Source: Plantactinospora sp040120695 (lineage in GTDB: Bacteria > Actinomycetota > Actinomycetes > Mycobacteriales > Micromonosporaceae). From it: 64,000 nucleotides of DNA. The notes beneath the pieces were generated by a model. That model did no database searches. It was not told the DNA's origin and saw only the letters and a list, made by a program, of their open reading frames with translations. Location of the stretch: assembly GCF_040120695.1 (NCBI RefSeq), contig NZ_JBEEAC010000031.1, positions 5,513 to 69,512 of the forward strand, given 5' to 3'. Within the stretch, counting starts at the first letter, position 1; each line of letters starts with the position of its first letter. A program made the position numbers and the translations under genes. Below are positions 43,103-51,547 of the stretch, in pieces.

Positions 43103-43606
43103 TCAGCTGTACGAGATCGCCGTCAGGGTGCAGGTGCGGACCCACGGCCCGGGGTTGACCGGCCTCCGGTCGCAGGACCAGGTCGAGTTGATCGGCGAGG
43201 TGCCCGGGGTCAGGCTGTAGGTAGAGCCCTGCCAGCTGCCCTCCGGGTAGAACTCGTAGCCGTAGTACTCGCTCCAGTTCAGGTAGCACCGCACGTCCAG
43301 CTTGATGCTGGTTGCGCTCGCGGGGATCACCTTGGTCCATGTCCTGGTCGGGTTGGTCGGACTGAACGGTGAGACGGAGTCCATCGGAAGCCATCCGGGG
43401 CCGGGTGCACCGGGCCACCCGCCGCCGTCCACGCCCAGGTACGGCCCGACCGGAGGCACCGGTGACCCGTAGCAGGTCGTGCTCCCGTAGATGATCCGGG
43501 TACCGTCGGCCACGGCCGGCGGCGGCGCTGCGGTAACCGCCGCGACCATGGTCGTAGCCAGCAAGCCGAGGGTGGCTGTGATTCGCCGTAGTTTTCCAGT
43601 AGCCAT
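43103..43606 (-). CDS. Small secreted protein of unknown function
   Basis: A 167-residue exported protein. The N-terminus (MATGKLRRITATLGLLATTM, then AAVTAAPPPAVADG) is a good Sec signal peptide. The mature part is rich in Gly, Pro, Tyr and Trp and has four cysteines (STTCYG, DVRCYLNW, STWSCDRR, WVRTCTL) that could make two disulfides; its strand pattern suggests a beta-sandwich. I do not recognise a family. It is divergent from the NB-ARC protein gene, sharing a ~180-base control region. Confidence 0.75.
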   Translation of the reverse strand: MATGKLRRITATLGLLATTMVAAVTAAPPPAVADGTRIIYGSTTCYGSPVPPVGPYLGVDGGGWPGAPGPGWLPMDSVSPFSPTNPTRTWTKVIPASATSIKLDVRCYLNWSEYYGYEFYPEGSWQGSTYSLTPGTSPINSTWSCDRRPVNPGPWVRTCTLTAISYS

Positions 43607-43787
43607 CAACGCGCGACCGTCCTTCCTCTGGGCACTCCGGTCGGATGCTTGAGGGCATCCTCGTTCGCCGATAGCGTTGACGGCGTTCGGGATGGACAGG
43701 TGCGGACGACCGGGGCCAACGTGGCAGGTAGCGACGGTACAGCCGTCCGATGCGCCGGACAGCGCCGGACAGCGCCGGGGACCGCCG

Positions 43788-46196
43788 GTGTCCGTTGACG
43801 ACGGCCGCCTGCTGCTGCGGCAACTCTGTGACGATCTGCGGCTGCTCCGGTTGCAGGCGGGCGGACCGAGCCTGCGCAGCCTGGCGATGCGGGTACGGCT
43901 GGGCAAGAGCCAGTTGGGGTCGATCGTCAACGGCCGGATCGGACGGCTGCCCGACTGGGAGGTCGTCCGGGGCGTGGTGGACGGCTGCCGCCAGTACGCC
44001 CAGGACCGTGGCCGGCTGGACCGGCTGTCGGTGGCCATCGGGATCGAGGAGTTCTGGCGCCCGCGGTATGCCCTGGTGGACTACGCCTTGCAGCAAGCCG
44101 CGCGGCAGCGGCCACCGGCGCCACCACCACCACCGGCGCCACCACCACCAGCGCCGCCGCGACCGGCGCCGCCGGCTCGGCTGGTGACGGTACCCCGGCA
44201 GTTGCCGGCCGCCACGCGGCACTTCGCCGGGCGGGCCGGTCCGCTGGCCGCGCTGAACGCGCTGCTGGCCGACGCCGCCATCGCGAACACCGCGGTGATC
44301 TCGGCGATCGGGGGCACCGCCGGGGTCGGCAAGACGGCCCTGGCCGTGTACTGGGCACACCGGGTCGCCGACCGCTTCCCCGACGGGCAGCTCTACGTCG
44401 ACCTGCGCGGTTTCGGTCCGGCCGAGCCCGCGATGGAGCCGGCCGAGGCGATCCGTCGCTTCCTCGACGCCCTCGGCGTGCCACTGCGGCGGATTCCGCC
44501 GGAGCCGGACGCACTGGCTGCCCTGTACCGAAGCGAACTTGCCGGTCGGCGGCTGCTTGTCGTGCTGGACAATGCCCGCGACGGCCCGCAGGTCCGGCCG
44601 TTGCTGCCCGGCGCTGCGGGCTGCCTGGTCCTGGTCACCAGCCGCGATTCGCTCACCGGACTCGTCGCCGCCGAGGGCGCCCAATCCGTCACCGTCGATC
44701 TGCTCACCCGGGACGAGGCACGGCAGCTGCTGGCCCGCCGACTCGGCAGCGCGCGGATCGCCGCCGAACCCGACGCGGTGGACGAGATCATCACGCGGTG
44801 CGCCCGGCTGCCGCTGCCGCTGGCCATCGTCGCCGCCCACGCCGCGACCCGCCGGGTGCCGCTCGGCGAGCTGGCCGAGCAACTCGGCGACGGTAGGCAG
44901 GCGTTCGGGCTGCTCGACACCGGCGATCCGAGCACCGACGTCCGCGGGGTGTTCGCCTGGTCGTACCGGGCGCTCGCGCCGGCCGCGGCGCGCGTGTTCC
45001 GGCTGCTCGGCCGCCATCCTGGTCCGGACGTCACCGCGTCCGCCGTGGCCAGCCTCGCCGCGCTGCCGTTGCCCGACGTGCCGCCGCTGCTGGCCGGACT
45101 GACCCGCGCCAACCTGCTCACCGAACCCGCCCCCGGTCGGTACGCCTGCCACGATCTGCTGCGCGCCTACGCCGCTGGCCTGTGCGACGTCCTGGAGACC
45201 CAGCCGGACCGGGAGGCCGCGACCGGCCGTATCCTCGATCACTATTTGCACACCGCCGGCGTCGCGGACCGGCTCCTGCATCCCTATCGAGACGCCGTCA
45301 CCCTCGAACCTCCCCGGCTGGGCGCCACGCTGGATCATCTGAGCACGCCGGACGCCGCCCGTGCCTGGCTCGCCGCCGAGCTTCCGGTGCTGCTCGCGGC
45401 GGTGGACCACGCCGTGACCGGCGGGTACCACCGACACGCCTGGCAACTCGCGTGGATCCTGGCCGGCTATCTCGAACACAGTCGACGCTGGCCCGACCAG
45501 CTCGCCGCCGGCGACGCGGCGACGATCGCCGCGGGCCGGCTCGCCGATCCGCGCGCGTCGGCCATCGCGCACCGGATCCTGGCCCGTCCGTACATCGAGA
45601 CCGGTCGTCACGCCGACGCTCACACACACCTCGAACGCGCCCTCGCCCTCGACACCGGCAGCGGTGACCTCGCCGGGCAGGCCCACGATCACCATCTCCT
45701 CGCCTACCTCGGGGAACGGCAGGGCCGGTACGCCGTCGCTCTCGACCACACCTGGCAGGCCCTGGCGCTGTACCGCAGGGCGGACCACCGGCACGGGCAA
45801 GCCTCCGCCCTCAACGCGGTCGGTTGGTTCCAGGTCCACCTCGGCGACCACGCCCAAGCCGTCGCTGCCTGCCAGGAGGCTCTCACTCTGCTCCGCGGGC
45901 TGGGCGACCGCCGCGGCGAGGCGGCGACGTTGGACAGCCTCGGCTACGCGTACCACCATCTCGGTGACTACCCGCGTGCCGTCACCTGTTTCCGGCAGGC
46001 GGTGGTGCGGCTGCGGGCACTCGGCGAGCGCTACCCGGAAGCGAGCACACTCATCCACCTTGGCGACAGCCACCGGCTCGCGGGCCAGCCGGGCGCGGCG
46101 CGGTCCGCGTGGCGCCGGGCACTGGCAATCCTCACCGACCTCGACCACGCAGACGCGGAAGGGGTCCGGGCGAGGCTCGCCTCCGCTGACCCCTAG
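43788..46196 (+). CDS. HTH-NB-ARC-TPR regulatory ATPase (STAND family)
   Basis: An 802-residue STAND protein. Residues ~10-70 look like an XRE-type helix-turn-helix (SLRSLAMRVRLGKSQLGSIV); a Pro-rich linker (~104-125, A-P-P-P-P repeats) leads to an NB-ARC module with Walker A K182 in GGTAGVGKTALAVYWAH, Walker B RRLLVVLDNARD, LVLVTSRDSLTGLV and the GLPLA-like LPLPLAIVAAHAA. The C-terminal third is a TPR array (LDHTWQALALYRRADHRHGQ, AVAACQEALTLLRGLGDRRG). Such proteins in actinomycetes are transcriptional regulators or immune sensors. GTG 43788 is chosen as the first residue before the helical domain; upstream in-frame starts exist, so the N-terminus is uncertain. Confidence 0.83.
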   Translation: MSVDDGRLLLRQLCDDLRLLRLQAGGPSLRSLAMRVRLGKSQLGSIVNGRIGRLPDWEVVRGVVDGCRQYAQDRGRLDRLSVAIGIEEFWRPRYALVDYALQQAARQRPPAPPPPPAPPPPAPPRPAPPARLVTVPRQLPAATRHFAGRAGPLAALNALLADAAIANTAVISAIGGTAGVGKTALAVYWAHRVADRFPDGQLYVDLRGFGPAEPAMEPAEAIRRFLDALGVPLRRIPPEPDALAALYRSELAGRRLLVVLDNARDGPQVRPLLPGAAGCLVLVTSRDSLTGLVAAEGAQSVTVDLLTRDEARQLLARRLGSARIAAEPDAVDEIITRCARLPLPLAIVAAHAATRRVPLGELAEQLGDGRQAFGLLDTGDPSTDVRGVFAWSYRALAPAAARVFRLLGRHPGPDVTASAVASLAALPLPDVPPLLAGLTRANLLTEPAPGRYACHDLLRAYAAGLCDVLETQPDREAATGRILDHYLHTAGVADRLLHPYRDAVTLEPPRLGATLDHLSTPDAARAWLAAELPVLLAAVDHAVTGGYHRHAWQLAWILAGYLEHSRRWPDQLAAGDAATIAAGRLADPRASAIAHRILARPYIETGRHADAHTHLERALALDTGSGDLAGQAHDHHLLAYLGERQGRYAVALDHTWQALALYRRADHRHGQASALNAVGWFQVHLGDHAQAVAACQEALTLLRGLGDRRGEAATLDSLGYAYHHLGDYPRAVTCFRQAVVRLRALGERYPEASTLIHLGDSHRLAGQPGAARSAWRRALAILTDLDHADAEGVRARLASADP

Positions 46197-46239
46197 GGGC
46201 TGGATGAGCGGGTGCGGGACCTGCGGTTACCGTGATCGC

Positions 46240-46845
46240 ATGGCCAAGCCGACCCGCTGGGTGACCGAGACGAAGCCGGGACACTCGCAGTGGTACATCG
46301 AACGCTTCCGCCGGCTCGCGGCCGAGAGGGCGGATCTGGCCGGCGAGGCGCGGCTGCTGGATGCCCTGGTTCCGCCGCGTGCTCGGATCCTGGACGCCGG
46401 CTGTGGCACCGGTCGGGTGGGTGCCGAACTCGCCACCCGCGGGCACCGGGTCGTCGGTGTGGACGCCGACCCGGCCCTCGTCGAGGCGGCCCGCGTCGAC
46501 CATCCGGGTCCCCGCTGGCTGGTGGGTGATCTCGCTGAGCTGGACCTCGCCGCCGAGGGCGAGCCGGAGCCGTTCGACGCGGCGGTGTGCGCGGGCAACG
46601 TGATGGCGTTCGTCGCACCGGGCACGGAGCGGGCGGTGTTGTCCCGGATCGCGGCGCACGTGCGCCCGGACGGGATTGTGGTGGTCGGCTTCGGCACCGA
46701 TCGGGGTTACCCGCTCGCCGACTTCGACGCCGACGCCCGCGCCGCCGGCTTGCGCCAGGAGCACCGCTTTGCCACGTGGGATCTGCGCCCCTGGCGGGAC
46801 GGCGCCGACTTCGCGGTGACCGTGCTGCGCCGGCCGGCCGACTGA
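46240..46845 (+). CDS. Class I SAM-dependent methyltransferase
   Basis: A 201-residue methyltransferase: ARILDAGCGTGRVGAELATR is motif I, VVGVDADPALVEAA the acidic strand end, DAAVCAGNVMAFV motif II and IAAHVRPDGIVVVGFGT motif III. This is a compact Methyltransf_25-type enzyme common in actinomycetes, sometimes annotated with tellurite or small-molecule methylation, but nothing here defines its substrate. ATG 46240 begins MAKPTRW; an upstream ATG at 46204 adds 12 residues without a better ribosome site. It starts 43 bases after the NB-ARC gene's stop and could share its transcript. Confidence 0.8.
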   Translation: MAKPTRWVTETKPGHSQWYIERFRRLAAERADLAGEARLLDALVPPRARILDAGCGTGRVGAELATRGHRVVGVDADPALVEAARVDHPGPRWLVGDLAELDLAAEGEPEPFDAAVCAGNVMAFVAPGTERAVLSRIAAHVRPDGIVVVGFGTDRGYPLADFDADARAAGLRQEHRFATWDLRPWRDGADFAVTVLRRPAD

Positions 46846-47038
46846 CGACCTCGACGACGACCGCCGGTGCCCCGGCGGCCCGCAGGTGGTCCAGGTAGTC
46901 GACCACCTCTGCGGGGACGGCCGAGGCATTGACGGTGGCCGACCGCGATGCAGAGCTGGCCCGCTATTGGCTTCCGCGCGGATCACGCCTGCTTCATGCT
47001 GATCTGCTTGGGCACGGGCTGCGGACCTGCCGCAGCAG

Positions 47039-47416
47039 TCAGTGACCTCGGTCCCGGCGGAGAAAGCACGACAGAAGCTGCATGAACTCGTGCGGGTGCT
47101 CGACCGCCGGCACGTGCGGCGCAACGGCCGAGCCCGTGCAGACGGACATCGGCCAGGTGTTCGAGCAGGGGCAGGGTTGCCGTCCCGAGCGGGGTGACCC
47201 GGTCCTCGGCGCCGTGGACGAGCAGCACGGGCGCGCGCGGATCCCTGCCAGCGTTTGCGCCGAGAGGGTGAGCTGGTCGACCCATCGTGCCCTAGGTGGA
47301 GGGAACAACGACTCGAACGCGGCCGCCCCCGCTCGCATCGCAGCTGCACGGGCAGCGACGGCGGAATCGGACACGAGCGCTTGGTCGAGGACGAGGCGAC
47401 TATCGTCGATCACCAC
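47039..47416 (-). pseudogene. Frameshifted 3' part of an alpha/beta-hydrolase gene
   Basis: Read on the minus strand, three frames must be joined to recover one hydrolase C-terminal half: a helical cap segment (SLFPPPRARWVDQLTLSAQ), then APVLLVHGAEDRVTPLGTAT (the strand with the catalytic-Asp region), then a C-terminal H-V-P-A-V-E-H-P-H-E-F-M segment with the catalytic-His neighbourhood. The cap-to-core switch and a second shift near 47140 break the frame, and the N-terminal half with the nucleophile is absent. It is similar to meta-cleavage-product hydrolases. It is a decayed gene, not expressed as a working enzyme. Confidence 0.65.
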
Positions 47417-47450
47417 CTTGCGGGGATGCCTCCCGACCTGGCCGACGTCG

Positions 47451-47642
47451 TCAGAAGTGATTGTGCTGCGTGTTGTTGTCGCCGACCTGGACGCCTTTCG
47501 ATCCGGTGACCGTGATGTTGTACCTCGATGACGGGGAGGGGGGCAGCGGGTTTGGGGCTAGCGGCGGCTCGGTAGCGCCTGCCGGGCTGCCTACGTGGCC
47601 GGGACTGGCGGGGGCGCTCGGCTGTTCTCCGAATGCGGCCAT
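47451..47642 (-). CDS. Short protein ending in an RHIM-like amyloid motif
   Basis: A 63-residue protein: a short start (MAAFGEQPSAPASPG), a Pro/Ala-rich linker and a C-terminal block YNITVTGSKGVQVGDNNTQH before N-H-F and stop. The core V-Q-V-G-D-N-N matches the (V/I)-Q-(V/I)-G-x-x-N consensus of RHIM-like bacterial amyloid signalling motifs, which sit at protein ends and nucleate homotypic assembly between a sensor and an effector. AAAAGG lies at a good distance before ATG 47642; the frame stays open further upstream to 47750. Whether it is a complete adaptor or the tail of a decayed effector cannot be decided, as the DNA on both sides is degenerate. I found no second copy of this motif in the window. 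Confidence 0.5.
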   Translation of the reverse strand: MAAFGEQPSAPASPGHVGSPAGATEPPLAPNPLPPSPSSRYNITVTGSKGVQVGDNNTQHNHF

Positions 47643-47701
47643 CAAGTGCCTTTTCAGGGTCGGTACGGTGAGGCTCCCGGTCGCCTCCGGGTCGAGGATG
47701 G

Positions 47702-48214
47702 ATGAGTGATTTCGACTACTGGGACCCCAGCGAACCGTACACGCCAACACCAGGCGAAACAGGCGGATCGGTGCTCGGCGTCGACGGCGACCGAGTCCTG
47801 ACCTACGAGCCGACCACCAGGTGCTTCATCCTCGCCGCCCAGACGAAGCGGTTCGCGGCGGTGCATCCGCCGCGCTGCGACCTCCCGTTCGCGCTGAACC
47901 TCAAAGTGCTCGATGGCAACTGGTCCAGCTTGTCGCCCGACGGCCGTACGGTGGCGCTGCCCGGCGCGGGTGGCACGCCGGCCCTCATCCCGCTTGATGA
48001 GCTGTTCGGCGACGGGACGCCCCGGCCGGTCACCAACCTCGGCCACGACGTGTCCCAGCTGCGGTGGCGCGGCGGGAGCGAGGTCGTCGCCTTGGAGGCC
48101 GACGGCCACGGGCGGCTAGCCGTCTGCACCGTTGCCACCGTCACGTGCTCGGCGACCGATGCGCCCATGCGGAACGACCTCGACCGGACGCAGCTCGTTG
48201 TCCGCCTCGGCTAA
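47702..48214 (+). CDS. Hypothetical protein, possibly a beta-propeller fragment
   Basis: A 170-residue reading frame with coding-like composition. Segments such as LKVLDGNWSSLSPDGRTVAL and VSQLRWRGGSEVVALEADGH look like blades of a WD40 or TolB-type propeller, but only about two blades are present, so it may be a fragment. ATG 47702 has AGGA only three bases before it. It diverges from the RHIM-like gene and is followed by transposase debris, which fits a truncated gene. Confidence 0.45.
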   Translation: MSDFDYWDPSEPYTPTPGETGGSVLGVDGDRVLTYEPTTRCFILAAQTKRFAAVHPPRCDLPFALNLKVLDGNWSSLSPDGRTVALPGAGGTPALIPLDELFGDGTPRPVTNLGHDVSQLRWRGGSEVVALEADGHGRLAVCTVATVTCSATDAPMRNDLDRTQLVVRLG

Positions 48215-48340
48215 GAACTCCTAACCAAATGATGGTGGGCGTATCCGGTGGAGGTGAGGATCGTTCTGTCTGGATGTGAGGAGGGGTGAGGAGCCGCCGT
48301 GAACTGCTGGCGCAGGCTGCGGGTCTGAAACGACGCCGGT

Positions 48341-48510
48341 GTGGCAACGACTCCACGAAGTTTCTCCTGGCCAAGCTCCGAGCCGCCGGTCACCTGGACA
48401 TGTCCCGGGCGGTGATCGACGGCCCCCACATACGCGCGCTCAAAGGGGGCCCAAAACCGGGGACCGAGCCCGGTCGACCGCCGCAAGCCAGGCTCGAAAC
48501 CCGATCATGC
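48341..48510 (+). pseudogene. Remnant of an IS5-type transposase gene
   Basis: Three consecutive frames spell a piece of an actinobacterial IS5-family transposase: V-W-Q-R-L-H-E-V, then FLLAKLRAAGHLDMSRAVID with GPHIRALKGG, then GPSPVDRRKPGSK. The intact protein would have the catalytic Asp of S-R-A-x-x-D-G-S-H-I-R-A-L-K-G. At least two frameshifts and loss of both ends show an old insertion. Confidence 0.7.
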
Positions 48511-48583
48511 CCCAGCCCCACCGCCGGCACCACGTCGACCAGCTCAACGGCGGTGACGGCATTGTGGAACCGCGCAGGCCGGC

Positions 48584-49246
48584 TCACTCCTCCATGTACT
48601 CAATGGGGATGCTGCGATAGCCGGGCACCGTCGTCGGGATCCGCAGGGCCTCGGCCTGCGCCGACTGGACCAGCGTGTGCAGCAAGGTGTTGAGCATGTT
48701 GGTGATGGCGGCCGTGTCGTCGACCGCGGCGTCGAAGGCGCCCTTGGTGCCGATGCGGGCCAGCACCGCTTCGACCGCGTTGCCGAAGCCGAACGAAACG
48801 GTGTGTGGCCGGCGCTTCCAGCCGGCATCGGTGAGCGCGTTGAACTGGGTGGCCCAATCTTTGTCACTGGGCGCGCCGTCGGTGAGGATAAACACCGCGG
48901 GACGCAGCACACCCCGCCCGGCGGCGATCAGTTTAGCGACGTCCTTTTCGATGCGCTGCCGGACCAGTGCGAACATCGCACCGTAGTTGGTCACCCCGGT
49001 GCAGGCGAGCTGCGGTAGGTGGGTCATGTCGTCGAGACTCGTCATCTCGAGAACGACGTGCGGCCCGGTGTTGAACGTGATGATCGAGACATGCGCGAAC
49101 TCGGCGACCCGGGGGCTGTCGGCCACGTTGGTGACCACGCGCTGCACAGTCTTGTTGAGCAGGTCGGTGTGCTTCTCCATCGAGCCGGACGTGTCCACCA
49201 CGAGATAGACCGGCAGGCACTTCTTCTTGACGGCGGTGTCACTCAC
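48584..49246 (-). CDS. TerY-like vWA domain protein
   Basis: A 220-residue von Willebrand A protein. The metal-ion-dependent adhesion site is intact: D18-T-S-G-S in VYLVVDTSGSM, a later T in CTGVTNYGAMF and D in FILTDGAPSDKD. It is typical of TerY-type proteins that work with a PP2C phosphatase and a kinase (the TerY-P triad) in tellurite-resistance-related stress and conflict systems. It is the last gene of the six-gene minus-strand operon, 36 bases after the kinase-like gene. GTG 49246 is the likely start. The domain should bind a partner's acidic residue through Mg2+ and act as scaffold or switch for the phosphorylation machinery. Confidence 0.85.
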   Translation of the reverse strand: MSDTAVKKKCLPVYLVVDTSGSMEKHTDLLNKTVQRVVTNVADSPRVAEFAHVSIITFNTGPHVVLEMTSLDDMTHLPQLACTGVTNYGAMFALVRQRIEKDVAKLIAAGRGVLRPAVFILTDGAPSDKDWATQFNALTDAGWKRRPHTVSFGFGNAVEAVLARIGTKGAFDAAVDDTAAITNMLNTLLHTLVQSAQAEALRIPTTVPGYRSIPIEYMEE

Positions 49247-49282
49247 GATTTAGCCATACCCTTCGCAACGGTTCACAGGAGA

Positions 49283-50431
49283 TCAGACGAGCCAGTGCAC
49301 GACGGCTACGACGCCGAAGGCCACAGCGGCGATGAGGAAAAGAAGCACCCCGCAGCCGAACGCCGTCGTGCCCGCCGTGACGTCTTGTTGAGTGGTCGCC
49401 GAACCATTCGGGGGCGCGGGCTTCGGAGTCGCCGGCTGCGAGGTGGACGCGGTCGCGCGTGCGGGCCGGGTCTGTTGCGGGGCCGGCTTCGTCCGCTTGA
49501 CCGACGGGCTCCACTCGACCCAATCCACGACGCCGGTCGTATCCTGCGGTCTCGTCGATGGCGCCGGCGACATGGTACCGGTGAAGGCCGCGGCGAGCTC
49601 GGCGAGCGGCGGACGGGCGTCGCGGCGGGCTTCGACCAGGATACGCCGCAACGTGGCGGGCGCCGCCCCGGACATCGCCGACAGCGCGGCGGTCAGCGGC
49701 TCGACGTCGCGCACCGTAGTCAGGCACCGCGCGATCAGCAGCGCCGCCCGGTAGCGGTCGGTGTAGTTGTCCACCTTGGTGCCGGGTGGCGTCTTCGGAT
49801 CGTCGAAGTTCGGGGTGATGACGTAGTCTCGCGGTCCGAATGAGCAGCCGTCGATGTCCAGCAGAAACACCTCGTGCTTGACCGGCTGCCAGAAGGCGTT
49901 CGCGTAGGACCAGTCGGCATAGACCAGCCCGCGCTCCTCGAAGAGCGCGGCGATCCGTGCGAGAGTGGTGCACATCGTCGCCCGCTCGGCGGCCGGTTGG
50001 GCCGGGATGGCGCGCTGGGTGAGGAACCTGTCCGGCTTGGCCAGCAGGTCGATCTCCAACGTGGTGCGGCGGGCCGGGTTCTCGACGTCCGTCGGGGAGC
50101 GCCACGCGACGGTGAAGGCATCCGGCGCCCGCGGCAGCAGCACGCCCACCGTGTCGCCGCCGTCGGTGACCCGGCTGCTCGGCCAGGCGGTGGCCGTCTC
50201 GACCAAGCGGCGCTGGTCCCGGCTCATCGCGGAGGGTTCCGCGATCAGCCGGTCGAGCGCCGCGCTGTCCGTCTGGCGGCGTACCTCGAGGGTGTACTTC
50301 TTGAACAGGAGGGACGGCGCCGCCGGCACCACCCAGACCCCCTCGCACTGGCCGCCGTTGGCCAACGGTGTGTCCGGGAGCCGGCCGAGCTGTCCGATCT
50401 CGACGACTGCGGGGAAACGGGTGGCGGTCAC
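49283..50431 (-). CDS. Membrane-tethered protein-kinase-like protein of a TerY-P triad
   Basis: A 382-residue kinase-fold protein. SLLFKKYTLEVR (K44/K45) supplies the ATP-binding lysine, VYADWSYANAF the catalytic loop (D followed five residues later by N, as in D-x-x-x-x-N), and VFLLDIDGCSFG the magnesium Asp. A Pro/Thr-rich tail contains the motif D297-TTGVVDWVEWS-P309, shared with the SPFH-like protein, and ends in one membrane helix (GVLLFLIAAVAFGVVAVV). GTG 50431 overlaps the PP2C stop (GTGA). With PP2C and vWA it makes the triad; the tail would place it at the membrane with the motif facing the cytosol. Confidence 0.8.
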   Translation of the reverse strand: MTATRFPAVVEIGQLGRLPDTPLANGGQCEGVWVVPAAPSLLFKKYTLEVRRQTDSAALDRLIAEPSAMSRDQRRLVETATAWPSSRVTDGGDTVGVLLPRAPDAFTVAWRSPTDVENPARRTTLEIDLLAKPDRFLTQRAIPAQPAAERATMCTTLARIAALFEERGLVYADWSYANAFWQPVKHEVFLLDIDGCSFGPRDYVITPNFDDPKTPPGTKVDNYTDRYRAALLIARCLTTVRDVEPLTAALSAMSGAAPATLRRILVEARRDARPPLAELAAAFTGTMSPAPSTRPQDTTGVVDWVEWSPSVKRTKPAPQQTRPARATASTSQPATPKPAPPNGSATTQQDVTAGTTAFGCGVLLFLIAAVAFGVVAVVHWLV

Positions 50432-51546
50432 CGGCGGTCATCGCTCTGCCCGGCCCAGACCACCACACTGGTCCGGTCGTCCTGCTGTCCCGGCGCGTCG
50501 AAGTCGACATCGAGGGCGAACGACGCCAGCGGCGGTGGCTCGGCCCACCGGGCGTGCAGCCACTGCGCAAACCCATCGACCTCGGCCAGCGCGTCGCTCA
50601 CGCCGTCGGTCATCACCGCGAAGACCGCGCCCGGCTTGATGGTGAAGGTCTTCTGCACCACGGCGTCCGGGTAGTGCGGCAGGAACTCGCGCAGGACGTT
50701 GCCGTCGAAGGCGGATTTCGGCCCGCCGATCATGGCCTTCCAGCCGTTCGCGACGCGGTACCAGGCCTCGGTGTCGCCGAGCCGGCACGTCCAGAGCGAA
50801 CGACTGCCGTCAGGATGGGGACGGGCGTCGACCACCGCGACGGTCAGCGTCGTCCGCACGTCGCCGGCGGTGAGGCTGCGCTCCTCGGCCGACTGGATCA
50901 TGGCGCTCGCGATGCGTTCGTAGAGCTTGGTGGCGGGCAGCGACTCCGGGCACCGCCCGGAGTCGAGATGCCGGCGGACCAGCGCGACGGCCTGGCCGGT
51001 GGCGGCCTGAGCCCCGAGTTCGGCACGCGAGCTGTCGGCCATGCCATCGGCCACCGCGATGATCAGGTGCCGGCCGTCGCGGTCCTGGGCGACGCGGTAG
51101 GCGTCCTGCCGGGGCAGCGCAGGGTGCTCGCACCGGTGGCCGGCGCCGACCACGGAAGCGCCCCGCACGTGCAGATCGCCGACCACGGCCTGGTCCGCCG
51201 CCAGGCCGGACGGCGAGGCCGAGCCGGCCGGCAGCCGCCACTGCCGGGCGGCAGCCGGTGAGCCTCTGCCGAACCGCGGCGGGTACGCGGTCGCCGGATT
51301 CTGCGGCGCGATGACGACCGGCGGTCCCGTGCGCGGGTGCCGGGGAGTCGTTGGCAAGCCGCGTGGGGAGCCGGTGCTGATCTGGCCGTCGCCCTGCGGC
51401 TCCGTCGCGAGCGGGACATCGCACTGAACGGGCGGCAGCGCCGCCCGTGGATCGAGAACCTGCCGGACCCGCGAAATCACCCGGCCGGCGAGTTCGCGCA
51501 CCCCGCCTGCCGGCCGCACCTGGCCGTCGCCATCACTGATCGTCAA
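50428..51546 (-). CDS. PP2C-type protein phosphatase
   Basis: A 372-residue PPM phosphatase. Metal-binding aspartates lie in IIAVADGMADSSRAELG, VFAVMTDGVSDAL and DDRTSVVVWAG, and DAYRVAQDRDG is the N-terminal motif. About 140 N-terminal residues are Pro/Arg/Ala-rich and unassigned. TTG 51546 begins one base after the previous stop; its ribosome site is weak, suggesting coupled translation. It should dephosphorylate Ser/Thr set by the neighbouring kinase-like protein, giving a reversible switch with the vWA protein. Confidence 0.85.
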   Translation of the reverse strand: MTISDGDGQVRPAGGVRELAGRVISRVRQVLDPRAALPPVQCDVPLATEPQGDGQISTGSPRGLPTTPRHPRTGPPVVIAPQNPATAYPPRFGRGSPAAARQWRLPAGSASPSGLAADQAVVGDLHVRGASVVGAGHRCEHPALPRQDAYRVAQDRDGRHLIIAVADGMADSSRAELGAQAATGQAVALVRRHLDSGRCPESLPATKLYERIASAMIQSAEERSLTAGDVRTTLTVAVVDARPHPDGSRSLWTCRLGDTEAWYRVANGWKAMIGGPKSAFDGNVLREFLPHYPDAVVQKTFTIKPGAVFAVMTDGVSDALAEVDGFAQWLHARWAEPPPLASFALDVDFDAPGQQDDRTSVVVWAGQSDDRR

Positions 51547-51547
51547 C

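Noticed and set aside
42645..46148. 1167-codon open frame on the minus strand
   Set aside because: It runs opposite the oxidase-like gene, the secreted-protein gene and the NB-ARC gene in a GC-rich codon shadow, with repetitive Arg/Gly/Pro sequence and no motifs; the plus-strand genes have clear domains.
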